Shown piece by piece: positions 17,108-27,726 of a stretch of DNA of 64,000 bases. The position numbers and the translations under genes are program-made. Source of the DNA: Aquibaculum arenosum (lineage in GTDB: Bacteria; Pseudomonadota; Alphaproteobacteria; Kiloniellales; DSM-21159); contig NZ_JARHUD010000005.1 in assembly GCF_029222965.1 (NCBI RefSeq), forward strand, positions 124,001 to 188,000, given 5' to 3'. The notes beneath the pieces were generated by a model. The model did no database searches. It saw nothing but the letters and a program-made list of their open reading frames with translations, and was not told where the DNA came from. How positions within the stretch are numbered: position 1 is the stretch's first letter; the number at the start of each line of letters is the position of its first letter.

Positions 17108-17509
17108 TCACCGCGAGGCCTGCAACAGCCCCTGGACCTCTTTGAGCTCGCGCAGCACCTCGCCCAGTTTTGCGCGTTTGTCGTCCTGCACCGGATCCGT
17201 ATCGGGCGGCGCCACTGGGCGCTTCTCCTCGCCCTTGACGATGGCCTGTACCCCGTTTTCCTTCAGAAGCTTCTGCACACCGCGTATGGAGAAACCGTCT
17301 TCGCGCAGCAGGTCGCGAATGCGGCGCAGCAGTTCGATGTCTTCCGGGCGATAGTAGCGGCGGCCACCGCCGCGCTTGAGTGGTTTGACCTGCGGAAACT
17401 TGGTTTCCCAGAAGCGCAGCACGTGCTGCTCAACCTCCAACTCCTTCGCAACTTCGCTGATGGTGCGAAAGGCGGCGGCGGATTTTCCGTCTTGGCGTAG
17501 AGCGCTCAT
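17108..17509 (-). CDS. MerR-family transcriptional regulator of the ihfA operon
   Basis: The 133-residue product has an N-terminal MerR winged helix: [26 protein letters not shown] (about 16-41), then the [17 protein letters not shown] wing and [14 protein letters not shown] short C-terminal helix replaces the ligand-binding domain, and no metal-binding cysteines are present. It lies 14 bases after ihfA, a conserved alphaproteobacterial neighbour. Its targets and signal are unknown. Confidence 0.88.
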   Translation of the reverse strand: MSALRQDGKSAAAFRTISEVAKELEVEQHVLRFWETKFPQVKPLKRGGGRRYYRPEDIELLRRIRDLLREDGFSIRGVQKLLKENGVQAIVKGEEKRPVAPPDTDPVQDDKRAKLGEVLRELKEVQGLLQASR

Positions 17510-17523
17510 AAACTCTCCGGCCT

Positions 17524-17826
17524 TCAGGCCCGGCGGCCACTGTTGATGCGATTCTTCAACACGTGAGAGGCGCGAAACACCAGCACGCGACGGGGCAGAA
17601 TGGGCACTTCTTCACCGGTTTTCGGATTTCGCCCGATTCGTTCACCCTTCTCGCGCGATGTGAATGTGCCGAATGAGGAGATCTTGACCAATTCTCCGCG
17701 CACCAAGGCGTCGGACATCTCGTCCAGAACCATTTCAACCAGTTCCGACGACTCGTTGCGAGACAACCCCACCTCTTGGTAGACGGCTTCCCCCAAGTCT
17801 GCACGCGTGATCGTTCGCCCAGCCAT
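17524..17826 (-). CDS. ihfA: Integration host factor subunit alpha
   Basis: The 100-residue HU/IHF DNA-bending protein starts [20 protein letters not shown]. It shows the [25 protein letters not shown] signature (about 44-68), including the proline-tipped beta arm that enters the DNA minor groove. The ATG at 17826 is chosen because GGAGG lies 6 bases upstream and the family begins there; a start at 17880 is too long. It is located between fabH and merR, as in other alphaproteobacteria. The 128-base gap upstream may hold a separate promoter, but no clear one is visible. Confidence 0.94.
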   Translation of the reverse strand: MAGRTITRADLGEAVYQEVGLSRNESSELVEMVLDEMSDALVRGELVKISSFGTFTSREKGERIGRNPKTGEEVPILPRRVLVFRASHVLKNRINSGRRA

Positions 17827-17954
17827 GCCCGCCTCCGTGTGACTTTTCAAAACGTTATCGCAAGGCGTTATAGCGGTCAATCATGCTTGAGGCCCGTGAC
17901 TTTTCCGGGAGCAGAGGGTGGCCGCAGGTACCTGATGGGTGGGAGGGCCGGTTC

Positions 17955-18929
17955 TTACCAGCGAATGACGGCCGAGCCCCAGGTGAAGCCGCCGCCCATG
18001 GCTTCCAGTAGCACTAGGTCACCTTGCTGTAGACGACCGTCTCTGCTCGCTTCTGCCAGCGCCAGGGGAATGGAGGCAGCCGAGGTGTTGGCGTGGCGAT
18101 CTACTGTCGCCACCACGCGATCACGCGGCAGGTTAAGGCGCTTGGCCATGGCTTCGATGATTCGAATGTTCGCCTGATGCGGAACGAGCCAATCGATGTC
18201 ACCCGGGGTCAGGCCATTGTGCTCCAGTGCCGTGTCGATGGCTGCCGCCATCTTGACCACGGCATGGCGGAACACCTCACGGCCCTGCATACGCAGCAAG
18301 CCGGTGGTCTGTGTCGAAGATGGGCCGCCGTCCACGTAGAGGGCATCATGATGCCGACCGTCGGAATAAATGTGCGTAGAGAGGACGCCGCGCTGGCGGT
18401 CAGCGCCGTTATGCGGCTGGGCGGAAAGCACCACGGCCCCTGCCCCATCACCGAACAGTACGCAGGTTGACCGGTCTTCCCAGTCGAGAATACGGCTGAA
18501 GGTTTCCGCACCGATGACCAGGACGTTACGGGCTTGACCGGCGCGCACGAAATTGTCCGCCACAGCCAAGGCATAGACGAACCCGCTGCACACGGCCTGC
18601 ACATCGAAGGCAGCCCCGCGGGTCATGCCCAGCCGCGCCTGCACTCGTGTCGCCGTGGCCGGGAAGGTCTCGTCCGGGGTCGATGTGGCACAGACGATGA
18701 GGTCCAGATCCTCTACCGGCATTTCGGCGGACTGCAGGGCGTCTTTGGCGGCCGCCAAAGCCAGATCCGAGGTCATTTCGCCTTCAGCAGCGACGTGACG
18801 CTGGCGAATGCCCGTGCGATCGCGGATCCACTCGTCGGAGGTATCGAGGCGGGTTGCCAGATCCTGGTTGGTCAGGATGTGCTGGGGCAGATAGGAACCA
18901 CAACCCACAATAACGGAACGCTGGGTCAT
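17955..18929 (-). CDS. fabH: Beta-ketoacyl-ACP synthase III
   Basis: The 324-residue enzyme condenses acetyl-CoA with malonyl-ACP to start fatty acid synthesis. The catalytic triad is visible: Cys in DVQAVCSGF (about residue 112), His in [11 protein letters not shown] (about 250) and Asn in RHANTSAAS (about 280). The start ATG overlaps the plsX stop by one base (TGATG), so the two are translationally coupled. The order rpmF-plsX-fabH-ihfA is conserved. Confidence 0.96.
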   Translation of the reverse strand: MTQRSVIVGCGSYLPQHILTNQDLATRLDTSDEWIRDRTGIRQRHVAAEGEMTSDLALAAAKDALQSAEMPVEDLDLIVCATSTPDETFPATATRVQARLGMTRGAAFDVQAVCSGFVYALAVADNFVRAGQARNVLVIGAETFSRILDWEDRSTCVLFGDGAGAVVLSAQPHNGADRQRGVLSTHIYSDGRHHDALYVDGGPSSTQTTGLLRMQGREVFRHAVVKMAAAIDTALEHNGLTPGDIDWLVPHQANIRIIEAMAKRLNLPRDRVVATVDRHANTSAASIPLALAEASRDGRLQQGDLVLLEAMGGGFTWGSAVIRW

Positions 18930-19987
18930 CAGACGGCTGCCGCCTGTACCTGTGGATTGCTCAGCACGTCTGCCACCCCCTCAAGATCCTTACGCATTGC
19001 ATCCAGGAAACCGTGCCGGGCCAGATCGACAGCCACGCCGATGGCATGGGCGAAGCCCAGGGCGTCGGTTCCTCCATGGCTCTTCACGGCTATGCCGTTC
19101 AAGCCGAGAAAGACAGCTCCATTATAGCGCCGCGGGTCGACACGCTTGCGCAGCTTGTGCATCGCCGGCCGAGCCAGAAGATACCCCAATCCCGCCAAGA
19201 GCGAGCTCCGGAAGGTGCGCTGCAGGAACTCGCTGTACAGCGTCGCCGTGCCCTCGGCGGTTTTCAGCGCCACGTTGCCGGTAAAGCCATCGGTCACCAC
19301 GACATCCACCGTGCCCTTGGCGATGTCATCGCCCTCCACAAAGCCGACGAAGCTGCCTGGCAGTGCGAGGTTGCGCAAAATGGCAGCCGCTTCCTGCAGC
19401 GTCTCTCCACCCTTCATGTCCTCCGAACCGACGTTCAGAAGCGCGTAGGTGGGATCAGGGATGCCAAGCACGCTACGGCAGAAGCAGTTTCCCATAACCG
19501 CAAACTGGACCAGATTGCGCGCATCACAGACCACATTGGCGCCAAGGTCGAGCATCACCGTTTCCCCGCGCAACGTGGGGAAGAAGGAGCTGATTGCCGG
19601 TCGATCCACACCCGGAAGCGTGCGCAGTGCGAACTTCGCCATGGCCATCAGCGCACCGGTGTTGCCACCAGACACCACAGCATTGGCTTGGCCGTCGCGC
19701 ACGGCGTCGATCGCAAGCCGCATGGAAGACTTACGCCCGCTCCGCAGAGCCACGGAGGGCTTCTCGTCGGCCGCCACCACGGACTCGGTGTGCACGATCT
19801 GAGAGACACCGCGCAGTTTCCGCATCCGGTCGATCAGAGGACGCAAGTCCCCTTCCCGTCCGAAAAACAGAAACTCCGTATCCGGATGGCGTCGCAGGGC
19901 CAAGTTGGCGCCGCGCACAACGGCGGACGGGGCATGATCCCCGCCCATCGCGTCCAGTGCCAGAGTGAGCCGACCACCCACGACCAT
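18929..19987 (-). CDS. plsX: Phosphate acyltransferase PlsX
   Basis: The 352-residue product makes acyl-phosphate from acyl-ACP for PlsY-dependent phospholipid synthesis. Family motifs are [12 protein letters not shown] at the N terminus, [13 protein letters not shown] near residue 108, [12 protein letters not shown] near 145, and [17 protein letters not shown] near 235. It follows rpmF by 40 bases and overlaps fabH. It is a peripheral membrane enzyme in other bacteria. Confidence 0.96.
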   Translation of the reverse strand: MVVGGRLTLALDAMGGDHAPSAVVRGANLALRRHPDTEFLFFGREGDLRPLIDRMRKLRGVSQIVHTESVVAADEKPSVALRSGRKSSMRLAIDAVRDGQANAVVSGGNTGALMAMAKFALRTLPGVDRPAISSFFPTLRGETVMLDLGANVVCDARNLVQFAVMGNCFCRSVLGIPDPTYALLNVGSEDMKGGETLQEAAAILRNLALPGSFVGFVEGDDIAKGTVDVVVTDGFTGNVALKTAEGTATLYSEFLQRTFRSSLLAGLGYLLARPAMHKLRKRVDPRRYNGAVFLGLNGIAVKSHGGTDALGFAHAIGVAVDLARHGFLDAMRKDLEGVADVLSNPQVQAAAV

Positions 19988-20027
19988 GACCTAGTGCTGC
20001 GGCGTCCGTCGCATCACAGCGGACCGA

Positions 20028-20213
20028 TCAGAAATCGCTCTTGGGCTCTAGAACCTGACGGCCCCGGTACATACCCGATTTTAGATCGATGTGATGCGGA
20101 CGCCGCAACTCGCCGCTGTCCTGGTCCTCGACATAGGACGGAGACTTGAGCGCGTCGTGGGAGCGGCGCATGTCGCGCCGGGACTTGGAAACTTTTTTCT
20201 TAGGTACTGCCAT
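20028..20213 (-). CDS. rpmF: 50S ribosomal protein L32
   Basis: The 61-residue basic protein starts [21 protein letters not shown], the classic L32 N terminus, and ends in a GRQVL segment. It lacks the four zinc cysteines found in some L32 proteins, as is normal in alphaproteobacteria. The ATG at 20213 is chosen by family alignment, since the ribosome-binding site (GAGAG) is weak. It leads into plsX and fabH, which links ribosome and lipid synthesis. Confidence 0.95.
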   Translation of the reverse strand: MAVPKKKVSKSRRDMRRSHDALKSPSYVEDQDSGELRRPHHIDLKSGMYRGRQVLEPKSDF

Positions 20214-20262
20214 GATTCTACTCTCGCAATAAGCGCAGACCACCCCAGCGGCGGCGCGCCGT

Positions 20263-20291
20263 TAGTTACAGAAAATACTCCGCTGTCACAA
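20263..20291 (-). promoter_or_regulatory. Putative promoter of the rpmF-plsX-fabH operon
   Basis: On the minus strand TTGTGA (-35) and TAACTA (-10) are 17 bases apart, 50 bases before the rpmF start and inside the 109-base gap after yceD. The match is good but not perfect, and read-through from yceD is also possible. Confidence 0.5.
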
Positions 20292-20322
20292 GCCCGACGC
20301 TGACAGCCATACGGGCATGCTG

Positions 20323-20877
20323 CTACTGCTTCAACTTCCGGGCAAGCTCGGCGAAGGGACTGGCTTCGCTTTCCCCATTTGCGGCTGCGCCCCACTCACC
20401 CTCGGCGGGGGGCGCATCTGCATGCCGCGGATAGGGGTCCAGTCGTTCGGCGAGAAGTTGCACCAGAAGCTCCCCAAGGTCAAAGGTACCGTTGGCATAG
20501 AGTTCCGGGCCAAGCGGCTCGATGCCATCTTCTTCCGCTAGGGAGAGATCAATCTCGGTTGCCTCTGCCCCTTTGCTCTCCAACGCAAAACTTTCCAAAA
20601 AGTTGTCTTGCACCTCTGCGGGGAGCGGCGTGAGCGTTGCAATGCAGGTCTGCGTGACCTCCGCGTTCAGCGACCCGGAAACCTTCAGGGCAGCGCCTCC
20701 GCGAACGCGCCGCACCGCAAGTTCACCTTCCAGCCGATCAATGCCTTGAAGGTCAAGACGTTTGGCCAGAGCTGAACGCTCTTCTTCCTCGGCGGCAATC
20801 CTGTGCCGGCTCTCGCGGTCGCCGATCTGGGCCAGTACGAGAGGTCGCGAAAACTCGTTGGTTTTGGTTTCTGACAT
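20323..20877 (-). CDS. YceD/DUF177 protein
   Basis: The 184-residue product is of the DUF177 (YceD) family, which lies next to rpmF in most bacteria and is linked to 23S rRNA maturation. It begins MSETKTNEFSRPL and contains the family cysteine in VTQTCIATLTPLP (about residue 90), with an acidic C-terminal half including EEDGIEPLG. The ATG at 20877 is chosen because AAGGA stands just upstream; an in-frame start at 20955 would overlap the chaperone gene. Only one cysteine of the usual pair region is visible. Confidence 0.87.
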   Translation of the reverse strand: MSETKTNEFSRPLVLAQIGDRESRHRIAAEEEERSALAKRLDLQGIDRLEGELAVRRVRGGAALKVSGSLNAEVTQTCIATLTPLPAEVQDNFLESFALESKGAEATEIDLSLAEEDGIEPLGPELYANGTFDLGELLVQLLAERLDPYPRHADAPPAEGEWGAAANGESEASPFAELARKLKQ

Positions 20878-20951
20878 GATCCTTGCCCAATCTTGGCTCG
20901 GCTGTGTTCCTGCCGGGCCTTCGACACACCTCGATGCCCAGATGCTCCGCG

Positions 20952-21536
20952 TCAAGACGTGAGGGCTTGTTGTGACACAGCCTCTGGCGCTGGCGGAGCG
21001 GCGAAACCAGGCTGTCCTTTAAGAAGAGCAGCCCGATCCTGCTGAGCCAGCAGCCCGTCCGACTCCCTCATGTAGTAAGCCAATGCGTCGAGTGCAGCAT
21101 CAGAAGGCGCGGCGGTGGTGCCATAGACGTTTCGCACGAGCGCTTCACGCAGGTCGGTCGCGTCGCTACTGTCCAGGCCGTCGTCGTAGGCCTTAGAGCG
21201 CCCATAAAAGGCTTCACCCATCCGCTTGAGCTTCGGCCCGACCTTGAGGTCGCCCACCCCGCTTTGCCGCAAGGACTGGTCCATATCGAAGATCAGCGTG
21301 TCGAACAGCGTCTGGCGCAGCCCGGCAGCCGTTTCACCCTCCTGCCGCAACCGGCGCATTATCAGGGCGGTGTGCAGCAGCAGCATTTCGAAACGTCCAT
21401 CGGTCGAGTCCGGAACGCCGCACACTGAATAGAACTGAGGGCAGCGCGCCTGATGGACGATGCTCTCGTACAGCGCACGCGCCGGCTCCTCTAGCGGATT
21501 GCCGGGAAACACGCGCTGAAACAGTGATCGCATCAT
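20952..21536 (-). CDS. Ubiquinol-cytochrome c chaperone family protein
   Basis: The 194-residue product contains the CBP3/UQCC1-like domain (about 30-170): YESIVHQARCPQFY, GRFEMLLLHTALIMRRL, FDTLIFDMDQSLRQSGVGD and KRMGEAFYGR. In mitochondria its relative helps assemble cytochrome b of complex III; the bacterial version is presumed to do the same. It is divergent from bamE and upstream of yceD, an alphaproteobacterial arrangement. Confidence 0.88.
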   Translation of the reverse strand: MMRSLFQRVFPGNPLEEPARALYESIVHQARCPQFYSVCGVPDSTDGRFEMLLLHTALIMRRLRQEGETAAGLRQTLFDTLIFDMDQSLRQSGVGDLKVGPKLKRMGEAFYGRSKAYDDGLDSSDATDLREALVRNVYGTTAAPSDAALDALAYYMRESDGLLAQQDRAALLKGQPGFAAPPAPEAVSQQALTS

Positions 21537-21646
21537 GACGTCTGGGCCCTTATAGTCCTGCCGAACCTTGAAATGGCCGAGCGGCCGGGGTTAATCAAGC
21601 GGCGTAACAGTCATTTTGCGGCCGCGGTGGCGGCGGAGTAGAGTCC

Positions 21647-22111
21647 ATGACATCTTCGAGAGGTCCAGCTTCCACACGAGGCTTGCTGCGCGCCGGCCTT
21701 GTCGGCCTTGCCCTGGCGGCATCGCTGGCAGCCTGCAGCCCTAGAGTGGACAACCGCGGCATGCGCTTTGATCCGGCTGTCGTGTCCGAGGTGAGACCCG
21801 GCATGTCGACGCGCGACGATGTACTCTACATCCTCGGCACCCCCTCCACGGTTTCGAGCTTTCAGGGACCGGTCTGGTATTACATCGGACAGCGCACCGA
21901 GAAGGTGGCCTTTTTCGATCCAGAGGTGACGGAACGGCAAGTCGTGGAAGTGCTGTTCGATGAAACGGACCGCGTGTCACAGGTGAATCTCTACGGCCTT
22001 GAGGATGGCCAGGAGGTCGAACTCGTCGAGCGGGAGACCCCAACTGAGGGCCAGGACATCACCATCGTGCAGCAGTTCCTGGGAAATCTCGGCCGCTTCA
22101 ACACCGACTGA
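21647..22111 (+). CDS. bamE: Outer-membrane assembly lipoprotein BamE
   Basis: The 154-residue product is a SmpA/OmlA-domain lipoprotein of the BAM complex that inserts beta-barrel proteins into the outer membrane. A signal peptide with lipobox LAAC places the mature cysteine at about residue 30. The domain motif VRPGMSTRDDVLYILGTPS follows (about 49-67), then the WYYIGQRTEK strand. The C-terminal tail of about 40 residues is rich in acidic residues. The 3' end overlaps the convergent Nudix gene by 14 bases. Confidence 0.9.
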   Translation: MTSSRGPASTRGLLRAGLVGLALAASLAACSPRVDNRGMRFDPAVVSEVRPGMSTRDDVLYILGTPSTVSSFQGPVWYYIGQRTEKVAFFDPEVTERQVVEVLFDETDRVSQVNLYGLEDGQEVELVERETPTEGQDITIVQQFLGNLGRFNTD

Positions 22112-22598
22112 CCTCAGCCTGAACGCGTGTCCGGGCCTCGGCGATCGGTCCCCGATGGGCTTCGCTTAGGCCAGCCGGCAAAGCGTCGGGCGCAAACCAT
22201 CCCGCCTCGCGGATCTCGTAGTTCAGGATAACTGGCTCCGGGGTGGCGACCGATCCCCAGAAGAAGAGTTCGAGGTGCTTGCGCGCGGCGATCGTCCTGG
22301 CTTCCAGCAGATGTAGGTCCTCGCCCTCGAGACCGGTTTCTTCCCGCAGTTCACGTAGCAGTCCAGCTTCCGGCGTTTCGCGCGCCTCGATGAAGCCGGA
22401 TGGCAGCGCCCAGCCGTCCCTGGCGTGCCAGAGATGGCGCAGCAGCAGAACCCGGCCGCGGGGATCGAAGAAGACGCCCAGAACCGCTACGGTGAAGCGG
22501 TCGTTCAATCCGGCCACGGCCGTGCGGCGCAGGCCCGGCGGACAGCTTAACCAGAGCCGGCGGGCCAGTGCACGGCCCCGGGACGTGTTCTGTACCAT
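22098..22598 (-). CDS. Nudix hydrolase
   Basis: The 166-residue product has a Nudix box near residues 71-93: GFIEARETPEAGLLRELREETGLEG fits the GX5EX7REUXEEXGU pattern. Such enzymes cleave nucleoside diphosphates linked to another group; the substrate is not evident. The ATG at 22598 has GGAGG about 10 bases upstream; an in-frame start at 22682 would overlap the divergent oligopeptidase start. Its end overlaps bamE on the opposite strand. Confidence 0.87.
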   Translation of the reverse strand: MVQNTSRGRALARRLWLSCPPGLRRTAVAGLNDRFTVAVLGVFFDPRGRVLLLRHLWHARDGWALPSGFIEARETPEAGLLRELREETGLEGEDLHLLEARTIAARKHLELFFWGSVATPEPVILNYEIREAGWFAPDALPAGLSEAHRGPIAEARTRVQAEVSRC

Positions 22599-22666
22599 CG
22601 GCCATTTCCTCCAATCCCTCACACCCCCTATGTAGCAGCAGTCCGGCCGTTCAGGAGACAAGAGAC

Positions 22667-24790
22667 ATGACGGAGCCTTCATCTCGAACCGAGCCTCCGC
22701 TCGCGCCGCGCCGGCGCCAGACTTCGGTGGTGCACGGGATCACCTTGGTCGACGACTATGCCTGGCTGCGCGATCCGTCGTGGCAGGAGGTTATGCGTGA
22801 ACCGGAGCGGCTAGACCCGGAGATTCGCGCGTACCTTGAAGGGGAGAACCGCTGGACCAATGCGGTTCTGGCACCAACGGACGGATTGCGCCAACAGCTG
22901 TTCCAGGAACTCAAAGGCCGCCTGAAGGATGATGACGCCTCCGTGCCCCTCCCCGACGGGCCCTGGCAATATTATTCCCGCTTTCGGCAGGGCGGGCAGC
23001 ACCCGCTGCTTTGCCGTCAACCGCGCGATTCGGAGTCTGGAGAAGAAATGCTCCTCGACTGTGATCGCCTGGCCGAGGGAAAGGCCTTCTTCGACCTGCA
23101 CGCAGCCGCCCACTCGCCCGATCACCGCCTGCTCGCCTACGCGGTCGACGAGGCCGGCTCCGAATACTGCCGCATTCGCATTCGCGACCTGGCAAGCGAT
23201 CGGGATCTTCCCGAGGTGCTGGTCGATGGCAGCGGCGATCTGGCCTGGAGCAACGACGGTCGTTTCCTCTTCTACGTCGTGCTCGACGCCCAGCACCGGC
23301 CGTGCAAGGTGCTGCGCCACCGCATTGGCAGCGAACCGGCCGATGATGTCCTGATCTATCAGGAAGCGGATGCCGGATTCTTCCTCGGCCTCTCCACAAC
23401 CAGTTCTCGGCGCTTCATCGTCGTCTCGGCTCACGATCACGTGACCAGCGAACTGCATCTGATCGATGCCGACCTGCCGGAGTCCTCACCCCAACTGGTC
23501 GCCCCCCGGGTCGCGGAAGAACGCTACAGCCTGGAGCATGACGCCCCGCGCAACTGCTTTCTGATTCTGACCAACCGGGAGGGCGCTGAGGACTTCAAGC
23601 TGATGGAAGCCCCGGAGGACCGGCCTGGGCGGGAGTCCTGGAGCGAGATCCTGCCCCACGAAGCCGGGCGCTTGCGACTCGATCTGCTGCTTCTACGCGA
23701 CCACCTAATCCTGCTCGAACGCCGTCACGCGCTCCCCTGCCTCTTCGTCATGCGCTTGTCCGACGGCGCGCGCCATGAGGTGGCTTTCGATGAGGCCGCC
23801 TATGCCCTGGGACTGGTTCCGGGTTATGAGTACGACACGGCGAGCCTGCGCTTCGTCTACTCCTCTCCCACAACACCTCAGCGCACCTGGGACTACGACC
23901 TGAACACGCGAGCACGCGTTCTGCGCAAGGAGCAGGAAGTCCCCAGCGGGCACAATCCGGCTGATTATGTGGTGGAGCGGCTGGAAGCACCGGCTGAGGA
24001 CGGGGAGAAGATTCCCATCACCCTTCTGCGTCATCGCAGCACTGCGCTGGACGGCGCGGCGCCGCTGCTGCTGTACGGCTACGGTTCTTACGGACTCTCG
24101 ATTCCCGCCGCCTTCCAGCCCAACCGGCTCAGTCTGGTCAACCGCGGCTTTATCCACGCCGTCGCGCACATCCGCGGCGGCACCGACAAGGGCTGGGCCT
24201 GGTACCGCTCGGGCAAGCTGGAGCACAAGGAGAACAGCTTCTCCGACTTCACGGCTGCGGCCCGGCATCTGATCGCAGAGGGCTACACGCAGCAGGGACG
24301 GATCGCCATCCAGGGCGGAAGTGCGGGCGGCATGCTGGTGGGAACTGTGCTCAACCGGGCGCCAGAGCTGTTTCACGCCGCCGTGGCAGAGGTTCCCTTC
24401 GTCGACGTCCTCAACACCATGCTCGACGCCTCCCTGCCGCTCACACCGCCCGAATGGAACGAGTGGGGCAACCCCTTGGAGTCGCCGCAGGCCTTTGAGC
24501 GCATCCGCGGCTACTGCCCCTACCAGAACGTCGCCAAGCGCCCCTATCCACACATCCTGGTAACGGCCGGGCTAACCGATCCGCGGGTGACCTATTGGGA
24601 ACCGGCGAAGTGGGTGGCAAAGCTGCGGAGTTGCATGCCGGCCGAGCGCCAGCTCCTACTCAAGACCTATATGAGCGCCGGACATGCCGGGGCCGCCGGT
24701 CGTTTCGACAAGCTGGAGGAGGTGGCTCTGGTGTATGCGTTCTTGCTACTGGTCTTTGACATGACCGAGCAAAGGGCGCTTACGCCGTAG
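22667..24790 (+). CDS. ptrB: Prolyl oligopeptidase family S9 peptidase (oligopeptidase B-like)
   Basis: The 707-residue serine peptidase has an N-terminal seven-blade propeller and a C-terminal alpha/beta hydrolase domain. The nucleophile is in [10 protein letters not shown] (about residue 553). The Asp is in [12 protein letters not shown] (about 642), and the His is in [12 protein letters not shown], which carries the family's GHxG-type end. Oligopeptidase B cuts after basic residues in short peptides. The start ATG at 22667 has AGGAG 10 bases upstream. It converges with dxs, overlapping it by 11 bases. Confidence 0.88.
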   Translation: MTEPSSRTEPPLAPRRRQTSVVHGITLVDDYAWLRDPSWQEVMREPERLDPEIRAYLEGENRWTNAVLAPTDGLRQQLFQELKGRLKDDDASVPLPDGPWQYYSRFRQGGQHPLLCRQPRDSESGEEMLLDCDRLAEGKAFFDLHAAAHSPDHRLLAYAVDEAGSEYCRIRIRDLASDRDLPEVLVDGSGDLAWSNDGRFLFYVVLDAQHRPCKVLRHRIGSEPADDVLIYQEADAGFFLGLSTTSSRRFIVVSAHDHVTSELHLIDADLPESSPQLVAPRVAEERYSLEHDAPRNCFLILTNREGAEDFKLMEAPEDRPGRESWSEILPHEAGRLRLDLLLLRDHLILLERRHALPCLFVMRLSDGARHEVAFDEAAYALGLVPGYEYDTASLRFVYSSPTTPQRTWDYDLNTRARVLRKEQEVPSGHNPADYVVERLEAPAEDGEKIPITLLRHRSTALDGAAPLLLYGYGSYGLSIPAAFQPNRLSLVNRGFIHAVAHIRGGTDKGWAWYRSGKLEHKENSFSDFTAAARHLIAEGYTQQGRIAIQGGSAGGMLVGTVLNRAPELFHAAVAEVPFVDVLNTMLDASLPLTPPEWNEWGNPLESPQAFERIRGYCPYQNVAKRPYPHILVTAGLTDPRVTYWEPAKWVAKLRSCMPAERQLLLKTYMSAGHAGAAGRFDKLEEVALVYAFLLLVFDMTEQRALTP

Positions 24791-26705
24791 CGGGGCGTTC
24801 GCGTCCGGGGGCGTCGTTGTAGCCCAGGGCGCGCAGAGCGGTGGCGGCAATATCATCCGCCGTCAGTCCCGCCCAGGCCAGCTGCTCAGCCGGCTTGCCG
24901 TGATCGATGAAGCGATCGGGCAGGCACAGTGGCCGCAACTTCAACTGCCCGCTATCCAGCAGGCCCTCCGTGGCGAGCTGCTGCATCACCTGCGTAGCAA
25001 AGCCGCCCACAGCGCCTTCTTCCAGCGTGATCAGGACTTCATGCTCGCTGGCCAGGCGGCGCAGCAGGTCGTGATCGAGGGGTTTGGCAAAGCGGGCATC
25101 GGCAACCGTGGTCGACAGGCCCTTGGAAGCCAGAGTTTCCGCGGCCTCCAGTGCCTCACCCAGGCGCGCACCATAGGAGAGAATGGCGATTTTCGTGCCT
25201 TCGCGCAGCACCCGACCCTTGCCGATCTCCAAGACCTGACCGCGCTCCGGCAGGTCCACGCCCCTGCCCTCCCCACGTGGGAAGCGCAGCGCCGACGGCC
25301 CCTCGTCCAGCGCCGCCTGGGTCGCCACCATGTGCATCAGCTCAGCCTCGTCGGCCGCCGCCATGAGGACGAATCCCGGCAGGCACGCGAGGTAGGAGAT
25401 GTCGTAGGAGCCCTGGTGGGTCACACCGTCCGCACCGACCAAGCCGGCGCGGTCGATGGCAAAGCGAACCGGCAGCTTCTGGATCGCCACGTCATGGACC
25501 ACCTGATCGTAGGCCCGCTGCAGGAAGGTGGAATAGATGGTCGCAAAGGGCCTGTAGCCCTCGCAGGCCAGACCGGCACAGAAGGTCACCGCATGCTGCT
25601 CGGCGATGCCGACATCGAAGCAGCGTTCGGGAAAGCGGCTGCCGAACTTATCCAGGCCGGTGCCCGATGGCATCGCTGCGGTCACAGCCACAATCTTCTC
25701 GTCCCGCTCCGCCTCGCCGATCAGCGCCTGCGCGAAGACGCCGGTGTAGGAGGGCGCCTGGGGCTTGGGCTTGGCTTGCTTGCCGGTGACCACGTCGAAC
25801 TTCACGACACCATGGTACTTGTCGGCTGACTCTTCGGCCGGGGTGTAACCCTTGCCCTTCTGCGTCACGACGTGCACCAACACCGGTCCCTGGCGCTCCA
25901 GATCACGGACATTGCGCAAGACCGGCACAAGCTGTGATAGATCGTGCCCATCCACCGGACCGACATAGAAGAAGCCCAGCTCCTCGAAGAGCGTTCCGCC
26001 GGTGATCAGGCCACGCGCGTACTCGTCGAAGCGCTCTGCCGCACTCTTCAGCCGACCGGGAAAACGCCGCGAAAGCTGCTTGCCCACAGAGCGGACCGAG
26101 TGGAAGGACTTGGATGAGATGATGCGCGAGAGGTGGCCGCTCATGGCGCCGACCGGAGGTGCGATGGACATGTCGTTGTCGTTGAGCACGACAATCAGCT
26201 TCGAGCCGCTGGCCCCGGCGTTGTTCATCGCCTCATACGCCATGCCGGCTGACATGGCACCGTCGCCGATGACGGACACCACCCGCCAATCCTCGCCGGC
26301 CATATCCCGGGCCACGGCATAGCCTAGGCCAGCCGAGATCGAGGTGGAGGAGTGGGCGGCGCCGAAAGGATCGTATTCGCTCTCAGCACGGCTCGTGAAA
26401 CCGGAGAGACCATCAGCCTGGCGCAGACTGCGAATGCGATCACGCCGGCCGGTGAGAATCTTGTGCGGATAGCACTGATGTCCCACGTCCCAGATAAGCT
26501 TGTCGCGGGGCGTGTCGAAAACGTAGTGGAGCGCGACAGTCAGTTCGACCACGCCCAAGCCGGCGCCGAGATGCCCGCCCGTCACCGACACGGCATCGAT
26601 CAACTCGCTGCGCAATTCGTCCGCCAGACGCGGCAGCTCGCCTTCCTCCAGCGCGCGGAGATCCTGGGGCAGGCGGACGGTATCGAGTAACGCTGTCTTG
26701 CTCAT
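24780..26705 (-). CDS. dxs: 1-deoxy-D-xylulose-5-phosphate synthase
   Basis: The 641-residue thiamine-diphosphate enzyme condenses pyruvate and glyceraldehyde 3-phosphate, the first step of the MEP isoprenoid pathway. The N-terminal domain has the ThDP motif [16 protein letters not shown] (about 150-165) and [17 protein letters not shown]. The middle domain has the [15 protein letters not shown] block, and the last domain the [13 protein letters not shown] block. It follows ispA by 121 bases on the same strand, together with xseB. No thiamine riboswitch is visible upstream. Confidence 0.97.
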   Translation of the reverse strand: MSKTALLDTVRLPQDLRALEEGELPRLADELRSELIDAVSVTGGHLGAGLGVVELTVALHYVFDTPRDKLIWDVGHQCYPHKILTGRRDRIRSLRQADGLSGFTSRAESEYDPFGAAHSSTSISAGLGYAVARDMAGEDWRVVSVIGDGAMSAGMAYEAMNNAGASGSKLIVVLNDNDMSIAPPVGAMSGHLSRIISSKSFHSVRSVGKQLSRRFPGRLKSAAERFDEYARGLITGGTLFEELGFFYVGPVDGHDLSQLVPVLRNVRDLERQGPVLVHVVTQKGKGYTPAEESADKYHGVVKFDVVTGKQAKPKPQAPSYTGVFAQALIGEAERDEKIVAVTAAMPSGTGLDKFGSRFPERCFDVGIAEQHAVTFCAGLACEGYRPFATIYSTFLQRAYDQVVHDVAIQKLPVRFAIDRAGLVGADGVTHQGSYDISYLACLPGFVLMAAADEAELMHMVATQAALDEGPSALRFPRGEGRGVDLPERGQVLEIGKGRVLREGTKIAILSYGARLGEALEAAETLASKGLSTTVADARFAKPLDHDLLRRLASEHEVLITLEEGAVGGFATQVMQQLATEGLLDSGQLKLRPLCLPDRFIDHGKPAEQLAWAGLTADDIAATALRALGYNDAPGRERPATA

Positions 26706-26826
26706 GCTCTCGTATCGGTTCGTGTCTCAGGGGCCCGAAGGGCGCACAATCGCACCTCTTGGCCGCTCATGCAAAGAAGTGCGCGGACGCGGCTCGGGTT
26801 TCCACGCGCACTCGGTTGTGCAGCAT

Positions 26827-27708
26827 TCAGGCTCGTCGCGTAAGAACAAAGTCTGCGGTCTGGCGGAGCGTTTCCGCCGGTGGACCGAAAGGCGTCAGCG
26901 CCTCCTTGGCCCGGTCCACGAGCTCTTCGGCACGGCGACGCGCGCCCTCCACTCCCAGATGCCCGACAAAGGTGGCCTTGCCGGCAGCAGCATCCTGGCC
27001 CACCGGCTTGCCCAGTGCGGTAGCGTCGCCCTCAGCATCCAACAGATCGTCCACGATCTGGAAGGCCAGCCCCAGCGCCTGCGCATAGCGTTCGAGAGCC
27101 TTCGTGTCCGCCTCCTCCGCTGCGCCGAGAATGGCGCCGGCGCGACAGGCCTCCACGATCAAAGCCCCAGTCTTGAAGGCCTGCAACTCCTCGATGCCCG
27201 GCAGTTCCAGTTCGGCGCGCTCGGCTGCCAGATCGATGGCCTGTCCGCCGATCATTCCCCCTAAGCCACCGGCCCTCGCAAGCCCCGCGACCAGGCGGCA
27301 ACGTAAGGCAGGGTCAGGGTGGGTGGCGGGGTCGGCCAGCACCGCAAAGGCTTCAGTCAGCAGGTTGTCACCCACCAGCACGGCGGTGGACTCGTCATAC
27401 GCGCGATGCACCGTCGGCCGCCCGCGACGCAGGTCGGAATCGTCCATGGCAGGCAGGTCGTCATGCACCAGCGAATAGCAGTGCAGCATCTCGAGGGCTG
27501 CGGCCGTCCGCAAGGCGCGGGCATCCGGGACTTCAAAAAGCCGCGCTGACTGTAGGAGCAAAAACGGCCGCAGGCGCTTGCCACCACCCAGCGCTGCGTA
27601 GCGCACGGCCTCCTGCAAGCGGCGCCTCGGCCCGCGCTCCGGCAGCGGCAACAGCCGATCCAGCTCCGCCTCGACCAGCGCCGCGTCGTGCCTCAGGCAT
27701 TCCAACAT
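26827..27708 (-). CDS. ispA: Geranyl/farnesyl diphosphate synthase
   Basis: The 293-residue trans-prenyl synthase has the first aspartate-rich motif in LVHDDLPAMDDSDLRRGRPT (about 81-100) and the second in QIVDDLLDAEGD (about 218-229). It also has GGKRLRPFL at 42-50, which binds isopentenyl diphosphate. The spacing of the first motif (DDLPAMDD) is that of bacterial FPP synthase. It makes C15 diphosphate from the MEP products supplied by Dxs. The order xseB-ispA-dxs is typical. Confidence 0.95.
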   Translation of the reverse strand: MLECLRHDAALVEAELDRLLPLPERGPRRRLQEAVRYAALGGGKRLRPFLLLQSARLFEVPDARALRTAAALEMLHCYSLVHDDLPAMDDSDLRRGRPTVHRAYDESTAVLVGDNLLTEAFAVLADPATHPDPALRCRLVAGLARAGGLGGMIGGQAIDLAAERAELELPGIEELQAFKTGALIVEACRAGAILGAAEEADTKALERYAQALGLAFQIVDDLLDAEGDATALGKPVGQDAAAGKATFVGHLGVEGARRRAEELVDRAKEALTPFGPPAETLRQTADFVLTRRA

Positions 27709-27726
27709 ACGCGGTCGCCTTTCCCA

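Noticed and set aside
26706-26826. Possible thiamine riboswitch upstream of dxs (a CTGAGA string)
   Set aside because: The remaining conserved thiamine-aptamer segments are absent, and the interval is too short.
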